A stretch of 10,361 nt of DNA from JANMQK01 sp031370485 (GTDB taxonomy: Bacteria; Acidobacteriota; Polarisedimenticolia; Gp22-AA2), in assembly GCA_031370485.1 (NCBI GenBank), contig JANMQK010000169.1:1-10361 (forward strand), in the 5' to 3' direction. Below the pieces are notes generated by a model. It worked only from the letters and a program-made list of their open reading frames with translations. It searched no databases and had not been told where the DNA came from. Within the stretch, counting starts at the first letter, position 1, and every line of letters begins with the position of its first letter. A program made the translations under genes and the position numbers. Shown here piece by piece: positions 1 through 6,567 of the stretch.

Positions 1-1
1 G

Positions 2-1033
2 ACTCGCGCTTCCGCGGATGCCGGAGGGGTGGCCGAGTTTCTCCTGCGGGGCTGCAGCGTCGAAACCCTCGAGGGGGGGTTTCTCTAGATCTTCGTGGTC
101 GGGGGGGGCGCCGGCGCCCCGGTGCACCATTCGCATGTCGAGACCGTGGGCCCGAGGGCCTGGGCCGGCACGGGCCGGGTCCTGTCGCTCGAAGAGGACG
201 CCGTGCGGGAAGGTGTCGACCTGTCCGGCGACGTGATTCCGTACACCGCCGTCTGCACGACGTTGCTGGCGCTCTACCCGCCATGGGCCCTCGAGGGAGG
301 GATCGGGCAGTTCCTCGATCGCCTGCGCGACCCCGATCTGCGGCGCAGGATGAAGGACGAGGTGGCCTCGGCGCGCGCCGTCTGGCCCCCGTGGGTCGAC
401 CCGGGGCGGTTCACCATGAACATCGCGCTCGAGTGCGGGTGGGAGAGTATTCGCCTGGCGCACGTCGAAGCCGGGCCGAACAAGCGGCACGAGGATCGGA
501 CGATCGCCGAGATTGGACGAGGCTCCGGCAAGCATCCGTTTGACGCCCTCTCGGACCTGATGCTCGAGGAGGGAGGTGTGGCCACCCAGCTGATCTTCGG
601 GATCTCAGGGGACGAGGAGCACGACGAGCACCTCGTTCCCCTCCTGCAGTGCCCGCGTCTTTCCTTCGTGACCGACGCCTGGGACATCGGGAAGGGACGT
701 CCCCACCCGGGGGCCTGGGGCGCATTCCCCCGCGTCCTGGGTCATTACGTCCGCGAGCGGGGTCTCCTGCCCCTCGAGGCGGCGATCGCCAGGATGTCCG
801 GCCTCCCTGCTTCGCGACTCGGACTGCGCGACCGGGGCCGCGTCGAGCAGGGGATGATGGCCGATATCGTCGTCTTCGACCCGGGGACGGTCGCCGCGCG
901 GTCCACCTACCGGGAGCCGTCCCGGGCCGCGGCAGGAATCGACGAGGTCCTGATCAACGGGGTCCGGGTGGTGGCGAACGGCACATTCCGCCCCTCCGCT
1001 GCGGGTCGCGTGCTCCGAAAAGGAGGCTCCTAG
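2..1033 (+). CDS. N-acyl-D-amino-acid deacylase-like amidohydrolase, 3' part, interrupted by an in-frame TAG
   Basis: C-terminal part of a D-aminoacylase-type amidohydrolase, a family of metal-dependent TIM-barrel enzymes that hydrolyse N-acyl-D-amino acids. Numbering from the GTG at 95, recognisable family blocks are APVHHSHVE (residues 8-16, metal-ligand His), DVIPYTA (46-52), PPWALEGG (62-69), KHPFDALSDLMLEEGG (146-161), FVTDAWDIG (191-199, the conserved Asp), GAFPRVLGHYVRE (209-221) and the closing beta-sandwich ADIVVFDP...VLINGVRVV (256-293). The same frame is open and still family-like from base 2 (RGCSVETLE, about 47-73), so the true gene starts left of the window. A TAG at 86-88 breaks it, and the expected THxRGE metal-binding motif reads as LLRGC. 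The GTG at 95 lies inside the catalytic barrel and is not a credible natural start. This is either a pseudogene or bad sequence at a contig end. It is convergent with the polysaccharide locus and probably unrelated to it. Family call is firm; intactness is doubtful. Confidence 0.8.
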
Positions 1034-1755
1034 GCCTTGCGCGCGACCATCAGGAGGTGCGATCGGAGAAAGGGAATCGCCTCGAGGACATGGCAGGCGG
1101 TGGATGACAGGGGTGCGACCAGCCGGAGAAGATGCGGGATGGCCGTCACGCTCCGGGCGTCGATTCGCCACCCGGGGAACGCCTTCCGGATCGACGGCAG
1201 GCGGAGCGGCCGGGTGTAGCGGTTTGCGGGGTTGGGATAGCGCATGTCGTAGGACATGAAGATGCCGCCGGGGGCCAGCGCCCTGCGCGTCTCCGAAAGG
1301 ACTCTCGCGCGCAGCGTCTCGTCCAGCATCGAGGAGAGCATCGTCGACTGGAACACCAGGTCGAAGGCGCCGTCCGGGAACGGGAGCCGCGTGGCGCTCC
1401 CCTCGACGAGCAGCATCCATGGATGAGCTTCGCGACCCCGCCGCAGGTAGGCGCCGTTGAGATCCAGCCCGACGATCCGCCCGGGATCGAATCCCAGCCG
1501 GCTGAACTCGATGCAGCCTTCCCCAGCGCCGGCTCCGAGGTCGAGAACCCTCGCACGCGATCGATCGATGGGAGTGTCGCGAAGGACCTCGTCGATCAGA
1601 TCCCACCGGCGTCTCAGGATGAACATCGAGGCGGGGTTGTTCTTCCAGATGCGCCGGTAGTAGGAACTCGACTCGTAGTCCTGATGCGACCTTAAGATAC
1701 GCTCCCGTTCCGCCTGCTCGTCGCGGCTTGTCGGGAGGCCTGGGTGCGAGTCCAT
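1030..1755 (-). CDS. Class I SAM-dependent methyltransferase
   Basis: A 241-residue soluble methyltransferase. Motif I is VLDLGAGAGEG (residues 70-80), followed by the acidic end of strand 2, IVGLDLN (94-100), a motif around EGSATRLPFPDGAFDLVF (118-135), and the post-motif turn RALAPGGIF (158-166). This is the Methyltransf_11/25 arrangement. There is no signal peptide or membrane segment, so it should act in the cytoplasm. It is the last gene of the run, 19 nt after the kinase gene, so it is probably cotranscribed with it. That context suggests O-methylation of a sugar or lipid-linked intermediate, but the sequence does not give the substrate, and methylation of a small molecule is equally possible. 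The ATG at 1755 is preceded by only a weak GGA, so it may depend on translation of the upstream gene. Its stop shares the CTAG at 1030-1033 with the convergent amidohydrolase gene. Family sure, substrate unknown. Confidence 0.88.
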   Translation of the reverse strand: MDSHPGLPTSRDEQAERERILRSHQDYESSSYYRRIWKNNPASMFILRRRWDLIDEVLRDTPIDRSRARVLDLGAGAGEGCIEFSRLGFDPGRIVGLDLNGAYLRRGREAHPWMLLVEGSATRLPFPDGAFDLVFQSTMLSSMLDETLRARVLSETRRALAPGGIFMSYDMRYPNPANRYTRPLRLPSIRKAFPGWRIDARSVTAIPHLLRLVAPLSSTACHVLEAIPFLRSHLLMVARKA

Positions 1756-1774
1756 TCCGTGGAAACGGGGAGGG

Positions 1775-3925
1775 CTAACCGGCGTTTCGGCTGATTCTCG
1801 AATCCGCGCCCGAGTCCGTGACGGCCGTCAGGCGCGCGTCGCCCTTCCGTTTCCGCCCCTTCTTCGTCGTCGATTCGCCGTAGTAGTAGTAGCCGACGTA
1901 GTAGTAGTCCTTGAAGTGCGAGCGGTCGAGGTCGACGCTGTTGAGCACGGCCCCGATGACGTTCGGATTTACCCGCTTCAGCGTGTTGATGCAGCGCCGG
2001 ATCATCTCCTTGTCGTTCTGGTTGTGCATGATGACGAAGGCGACCATGTCGACCATCGACGAAAGGATGGATGTATCCGCCAGCGAAATCACCGGAGGGG
2101 AATCGACGAACACCCAGTCGAACTGCTGCCGGGCCTCCGCCATGAGTTTCTGGAAACGCTCGTGCCCGAAGACGTCCGCCGGGTTCGGAGGGAGGGGCCC
2201 GCTCGTCATCACGGAAAGGTTCGGCTGGTCGGTGGGCTTCAGGTATTTCGTCCAGTCGTCTTCGTTGATCGCCAGGATGTAGTTCGTGATGCCGTGCTCG
2301 CGGGCCAGGTTGAGGCGCTGATGCACCGCCGGCCTGCGAAGGTCGCAGTCAAGCAGCAGCACCTTTTCTCCGGCGTTCGCGAGGACGCGCGCCACGTTCA
2401 CGGCCGTGCAACTCTTGCCCTCCTGGGGCCCCGCGCTGCTCACCAGCACTGTATTGGCCGAGCGGTTCTTGCGCGAGAACAGGAGGCTGGTCCGCAGCGT
2501 CTGGTACGCCTCCTTGACCGCGCTCTCCGTCCCCGCCACCTGCTTCGGCACGATGGCCAGGAGGTTGAGACCCAGGAACTGCTCGACGTCCTCCGCGGAG
2601 CGGATGGTGTTGTCCATGTAGTCGAGGAAGAACACCGTGCCGATTCCGATGAGGAGTCCCAGCAGGACCCCGACCGCCATGTTGAGAAGCGTCCGCGGCT
2701 TTACCGGCACCCTCGGCAGCGACGCCTTGTCCAGAATCTTCAGGTTGTTGCTCAACAGGCCGGCGCTGAGGTTGATCTCCTTGATCCGCGCCGAGATGAG
2801 ATCGTAGATCCGCTTCGATTCCGTGGCTTCCCCGCGGACCAACTCGAAGCTCGTGGCCTTTTTGTTCACCTTGAGGGATTCGGACTTGGTCTCGTCAATG
2901 GTTGTGACCAGCTTCGCCTCGCGGGCTCTCAGAAGCTGCTGGGCCGCCTGGAGGTTGCTGATGATCCTCTCCTCCTCGGAGGTGATCTTCTGGTTGAGCT
3001 TCTCGATTTCGCTCTGCTTTTCCTGCACCCTGATGTGCTTGTCCTTGTACGAGACCAGCAGCCTCTGGTAGTCCCTCTCCAGGCCGACGCGGGCGCGGTA
3101 CAGGTCCTGTAGGACCGGGTCGGAGCTGATTTGAGGGATGCTCTGGAAGGAAGCGCCCGACGTCCGAACGGCCTCGATCTGCTTCAGGATGCTCTCCGTC
3201 TCGCCCTTCTTGACCTGGGTGTCCGTGAGGTCGGACTGAAGGGTCGCGAGCCGATCGTTGACCGTCTTCTGCTGGTTTTCAGGCACGTAGAGGTTGGCCT
3301 TCTCGGCGAAGGCGTAACTCTCGCGCTGGGTGTCCTCGAGCCTCTCCTTCAGGGGGTCCATCTGCTGCATCAGCATGTGGACCGCCTTCTTGGTCTCGTC
3401 GACAGCCTGGTCGTAATTGCGCTCGACGTAGGCCTCGGCAATCGTATTGACCCAGGTCATCGCCTCGGTCGGGTTGGTACTCTCGATGCTGATCTCGACA
3501 ATCCCCGTGTCCTTGATCGGCTCGACCTGCACCATCTTGGCCAGCGCGCCGACCGGATCGGTGGCCTTCCGAAGCAGCGGATGGTTGTAGAGGTCAAGCT
3601 TGTCGAACACCCGCTGGGCGACGTCCCGGCTCTTGAGTATCTCGTACTGGGTGTTGAAGTAGCGTTCTTCGGCCGACCAGCCCCAGTTGGAAGTCCCCAT
3701 CTCGGAGACGTCCGCGACCGGCGAAACCTTGCGCGACTGGGGCGTGATCTCGACGGTGGCGGCGGCCCGGTAGACGGGGGCCTGGGTGAACGTCCCGATG
3801 GCAATGAGGGTCACCACAACGACGAAGATGCTCAGGATGGTCCAGCGGCCTCTCCAGATCGCCCGCCAGTAATCGAGCAGATGCGCTTCCCGCTTCTCCT
3901 CGGGCTGGATCGATCTGTCGTTCAT
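1775..3925 (-). CDS. Polysaccharide chain-length regulator / BY-type tyrosine autokinase (Wzc-like)
   Basis: A 716-residue inner-membrane protein that would control polymer length in Wzx/Wzy-type export through cycles of oligomerisation and tyrosine autophosphorylation. In order: short cytoplasmic N-terminus; first membrane helix about 28-46; Wzz domain; long periplasmic coiled coil (about 175-350); Pro-rich PRVPVKPRTLLN (404-415) leading into the second helix (about 413-434); cytoplasmic kinase with Walker A GPQEGKS (499-505), Walker A' LLLDCDLRRP (523-532) and Walker B WVFVDSPP (604-611); and a tyrosine cluster of YYY and YYYY (674-676, 679-682). Two residues are unusual: the EAYRTLR interface motif reads EAYQTLR (472-478), and Cys506 follows the Walker A Ser where Thr is usual. 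The chain runs 34 residues past the tyrosine cluster with a basic patch, KKGRKRKG. An AGGA at 3934-3937, 8 nt before the ATG, supports the start. It follows the export gene by 56 nt. No partner phosphatase is visible. Confidence 0.95.
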   Translation of the reverse strand: MNDRSIQPEEKREAHLLDYWRAIWRGRWTILSIFVVVVTLIAIGTFTQAPVYRAAATVEITPQSRKVSPVADVSEMGTSNWGWSAEERYFNTQYEILKSRDVAQRVFDKLDLYNHPLLRKATDPVGALAKMVQVEPIKDTGIVEISIESTNPTEAMTWVNTIAEAYVERNYDQAVDETKKAVHMLMQQMDPLKERLEDTQRESYAFAEKANLYVPENQQKTVNDRLATLQSDLTDTQVKKGETESILKQIEAVRTSGASFQSIPQISSDPVLQDLYRARVGLERDYQRLLVSYKDKHIRVQEKQSEIEKLNQKITSEEERIISNLQAAQQLLRAREAKLVTTIDETKSESLKVNKKATSFELVRGEATESKRIYDLISARIKEINLSAGLLSNNLKILDKASLPRVPVKPRTLLNMAVGVLLGLLIGIGTVFFLDYMDNTIRSAEDVEQFLGLNLLAIVPKQVAGTESAVKEAYQTLRTSLLFSRKNRSANTVLVSSAGPQEGKSCTAVNVARVLANAGEKVLLLDCDLRRPAVHQRLNLAREHGITNYILAINEDDWTKYLKPTDQPNLSVMTSGPLPPNPADVFGHERFQKLMAEARQQFDWVFVDSPPVISLADTSILSSMVDMVAFVIMHNQNDKEMIRRCINTLKRVNPNVIGAVLNSVDLDRSHFKDYYYVGYYYYGESTTKKGRKRKGDARLTAVTDSGADSRISRNAG

Positions 3926-3942
3926 AGAGGGAATCCTATCAC

Positions 3943-3957
3943 CAAACCCGCGGTTTG
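3943..3957. repeat. Small inverted repeat in the export-kinase gap
   Basis: CAAACC, loop CGC, GGTTTG: a perfect 6-bp stem inside the 56-nt spacer between the OPX gene and the Wzc-like gene, just before the AGGA ribosome site. There is no T-run, so it is not a normal terminator. It might tune kinase translation or transcript stability, or be chance in GC-rich DNA. Confidence 0.35.
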
Positions 3958-3981
3958 CAAGGGGTTTGTGGCATTCGCCCC

Positions 3982-5211
3982 TCAGAAAAGCCGTTTGGGA
4001 ACGATAATGATATCGTCCGGCCGGAGCGCGACGTCCGCCATCGTCCCGGAGGCGATGTTCTTCAGATTGATGATCGTTTTTGTGTGCATTCCCTTGGAGT
4101 CCGAGCGCAGCAGCTCGACCTCCTTGCGGTTCGCGAACTGCGTGAAGCCCCCGGCCATGCTTACAGCCTTGAATATCGTCATTCCACTGGCGTAAAGGAA
4201 CGTCGACGGGCTCCTGACCTCGCCTTGGATATAGAAGACCTCCTTCTCGCCCACGGTGACGATGTCCCCGGGCCGCAAGGGGATGTTCTGGGCCACATTG
4301 TCCTGGCTCAGCAGCCGCTCACGATCCACGGTGATCTGCTGCGGCGGTTCGTCCCCCTCCTGCCTGCGGGTCACCATGATCTGGGTGCCCGCCTCGCGCG
4401 TCGCGCCTCCCGCCTCCGCGAGAAGGTCGATGAGACGCATGTTGCGCCTGACGGTGTAGCGGCCGGGATTGCGGACCTCGCCGATGATCGTGAGAAACTG
4501 GTGCTGGCTCTCGCGCAGGGACACGCTAACTTGAGGATCCACGAGGTAATCCTTGCCAAGCGTCCGGGTGATGATTTCGTCGATCTCGGCGACGGTCTTG
4601 CCGCCCACGGGCACGTCGCCGATCAGGGGATAGTTGATCGTGCCGTCATCCCTCACATCGACGACCTTGTTGAGATCGTCGTGATCAAAGACCGAGATCT
4701 CGAGCTTGTCGCCCACCTCGACCCGGTACTCCCCGGGGGCGGACGGGTCGACCATGCCGGGTGCGACCGCCGCTCCGGCAGCGGAACCCGAGTCCTGGCG
4801 GAACGTGAGGAGAATCCCGGTGGCCACCTTCTCGACCCCTGAGAGTCTCGCGGCTCCCAGCGCGAATCGCAGCCGCACCCCCGCGCTGCCCTTGGTCCCT
4901 GTCTCGACCCGGATCGACCGCATCAGGGGCGTGTCGACCTGGTACTCGCTCTGGAGCGAAGCCGTGGCCTCGGGAAGGTCGACAATGGCATCGCGCGAGC
5001 CGGCGCTCGGCAGGTTACAGATGAAGCGCGGCACCGGCACGCTGGTTTTGACGTAGACCAGGAGCGCCTCACCCGACGTGTCGAAGCTTAGCCGCTCGAC
5101 CACCCCGCCCGTCACAGGCGAGCCGTCCGAGGAGACCTCTGCGAGGCCGGGGGACAAGAACGACGACGACGCAAGAACGACTCCGAGAACGCATCTCAGT
5201 CTCACAGCCAC
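3982..5211 (-). CDS. AMIN-domain outer-membrane polysaccharide export (OPX/Wza-family) protein
   Basis: A 409-residue periplasmic export protein that would carry polymer towards the outer membrane. It has a signal peptide with a likely signal peptidase I site after GLA (residues 22-24) and no lipobox cysteine, unlike the classic lipoprotein Wza. Residues about 35-137 resemble an AMIN domain (short beta strands, AIVDLP at 75-80, VRLRFALG at 112-119), known in other proteins to bind peptidoglycan or pilins. The Poly_export domain follows (YRVEVGDKLEISVFDHDDL, 162-180, to VDPQVSVSL, 224-232). Two SLBB domains come next (IIGEVRNPGRYTV 242-254; YIQGEVRSPSTF 327-338, AGGF 353-356). The chain ends at DDIIIVPKRLF, so the C-terminal membrane helix of Wza is missing. 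The GTG start lies 10 nt inside the preceding barrel gene, with GAGG at 5216-5219, so translation is probably coupled. Family call is strong; the AMIN assignment is by pattern only. Confidence 0.93.
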   Translation of the reverse strand: MAVRLRCVLGVVLASSSFLSPGLAEVSSDGSPVTGGVVERLSFDTSGEALLVYVKTSVPVPRFICNLPSAGSRDAIVDLPEATASLQSEYQVDTPLMRSIRVETGTKGSAGVRLRFALGAARLSGVEKVATGILLTFRQDSGSAAGAAVAPGMVDPSAPGEYRVEVGDKLEISVFDHDDLNKVVDVRDDGTINYPLIGDVPVGGKTVAEIDEIITRTLGKDYLVDPQVSVSLRESQHQFLTIIGEVRNPGRYTVRRNMRLIDLLAEAGGATREAGTQIMVTRRQEGDEPPQQITVDRERLLSQDNVAQNIPLRPGDIVTVGEKEVFYIQGEVRSPSTFLYASGMTIFKAVSMAGGFTQFANRKEVELLRSDSKGMHTKTIINLKNIASGTMADVALRPDDIIIVPKRLF

Positions 5212-6533
5212 CCCGCCTCGACCCGGAAAATGATCCGGTTCACCTGATACTTGAAGGGGTCAATCATGCCCCCCGGGTTAGCATCCTGGACGATATTGGA
5301 TCCTCGACGGTCGAAATTATAGCCGATGAACAACCGCAGCGCCTGCCGGAGCTTGAATCCCGCTCCCACGTCCGCCTCAAACGACTTATCGCGGCGCCGG
5401 ACCCCCTCGGAAGGGCGGAGCGAGTCGAACCCGGGCAGGATCTTCAGCCGATCGGGGTAGGTGTTTTCCTCGTACCTGGCGGAGATCTGCCAGAAGATGC
5501 TCCGGCCGAGCTGCTGGATCAGGCGGACGCTCGCCTCGGTGGACAGGTAATAACTGTTGTTGGCGAAGAAGGACTGGTAGGCCCGGCGTCCGACCGAGAC
5601 GTTCAGGACCGCCAGCTCGTTGAGCTCCACCTCGGCGTTGGCCGTGAGAACCGGACCGACATAGTCCCGTCCCAGCCCCCCGGCGAACTGCATCTTCTCG
5701 TACGCGCCGGCGAACTCCGTCACCACGAGGTCATTGATCGTGCGTCGCAGCCCCACACCGAAGCTCCGGCTCGTCACCGTGACATCATCGATCAGAAGCT
5801 GGTCGCGGCGTTGATCGGTGCCGTCGTACCCGTAGTACCCGTAGAGCACGCTCGCCTCCGTGAGGCGGTAGTTGTAGCGCCCCTCCAGCCCCCTCGTGGA
5901 ATAGCTGAAAAACGCGGCCTCCCCGGGCTGGTCGAAGCGGACGGACGAATAGCGCGGAATGAGCGAAACGCCATGGCGCGGGTTGAACTCGAAATCGAGC
6001 TCCAGGGAGGGATCGTGCGTGATGAAGGGAACCAGGCCGTAGACCAGCTCTCCCCCCGCGTCCACCTCCCGCAGCTCGATCGTCCCGCGAACCAGGTGAT
6101 CCCTCACCACGACCTCCAGGGATGGGCCGATGGGGGAGGTCACCTCGAGATCAAAGAAGTGGCTGAGGGGATCCGGCTGGGTGATCCTGTTTGTCGTGTA
6201 TCCGCGGTACTGGGGCGAGTAGATCCAGCGGATCCGGGTTTCACCGATCGGGAGGTCGACCAGGATCCTGGGACGCACGACGTAGACCCCCGACCCGACA
6301 ATCTCGCTTCGAGGTAGATCGTCGCTGACATATGAAATGTTGCTGTTCTGCGTGAACTCGAACCGGATCGAGGGGTAGATGAGAAACCGCCCTGCCGCGA
6401 TCCCCTCGTCGCGGGTCCGGAAGGTCTGCGCCCAGGCACCGGGGCCCGCGAACGCCGCCCCCAGCACCATCGCCAGGCCAAGAAGCAGACGCCCCAACCG
6501 GCGCCGGGCGCTCGATCGTCGACAGTGCCACAC
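5202..6533 (-). CDS. Outer-membrane beta-barrel protein, probable polysaccharide export pore
   Basis: A 443-residue protein with a basic N-terminus, a hydrophobic core (about 13-30) and a signal peptidase site at AWA|Q (33-36). The mature part consists of alternating amphipathic strands with many Tyr, Phe and Arg residues and short polar turns, for example FLIYPSIRFEFTQNSNISYVSD (first strand and loop, about 50-71), WIYSPQYRGY (103-112), VLYGYYGYDG (229-238) and the last strand RIIFRVEAGWL (433-443). This resembles the BBP2-type barrels found in exopolysaccharide loci. It overlaps the OPX gene by 10 nt, which suggests a fixed-ratio partnership. In Myxococcus xanthus, OPX proteins lacking the membrane helix work with barrels of this kind, and the same role is inferred here. 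The GTG start is backed by AAAGGA at 6545-6550 with an 11-nt spacer; no later start would keep the signal peptide. A barrel with only a structural role cannot be excluded. Confidence 0.82.
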   Translation of the reverse strand: MWHCRRSSARRRLGRLLLGLAMVLGAAFAGPGAWAQTFRTRDEGIAAGRFLIYPSIRFEFTQNSNISYVSDDLPRSEIVGSGVYVVRPRILVDLPIGETRIRWIYSPQYRGYTTNRITQPDPLSHFFDLEVTSPIGPSLEVVVRDHLVRGTIELREVDAGGELVYGLVPFITHDPSLELDFEFNPRHGVSLIPRYSSVRFDQPGEAAFFSYSTRGLEGRYNYRLTEASVLYGYYGYDGTDQRRDQLLIDDVTVTSRSFGVGLRRTINDLVVTEFAGAYEKMQFAGGLGRDYVGPVLTANAEVELNELAVLNVSVGRRAYQSFFANNSYYLSTEASVRLIQQLGRSIFWQISARYEENTYPDRLKILPGFDSLRPSEGVRRRDKSFEADVGAGFKLRQALRLFIGYNFDRRGSNIVQDANPGGMIDPFKYQVNRIIFRVEAGWL

Positions 6534-6567
6534 GGATGTCCGGTTCCTTTCAGGAGGGGATCGTCGG

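Noticed and set aside
95..1033. Amidohydrolase taken as a complete gene from the GTG at 95
   Set aside because: The GTG is in the middle of the TIM barrel, and family-like sequence continues in the same frame upstream of the TAG, so the gene is larger.
605..1606. Long open frame on the minus strand spanning the amidohydrolase and the methyltransferase
   Set aside because: It overlaps two genes with clear family motifs, has no recognisable domain, and is rich in Arg, Pro, Ser and Gly, as expected of a shadow frame in GC-rich DNA.
3943..3957. Hairpin as a rho-independent terminator between the OPX and kinase genes
   Set aside because: The stem is only 6 bp and there is no following T-run on either strand. 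The genes also belong functionally together.
1916..4195. Long plus-strand open frames (1916-3112 and 3131-4195) opposite the Wzc-like gene and the start of the OPX region
   Set aside because: Their protein is low-complexity (His, Arg, Val, Asp, Leu), shows no family motif, and lies antisense to well-supported genes.
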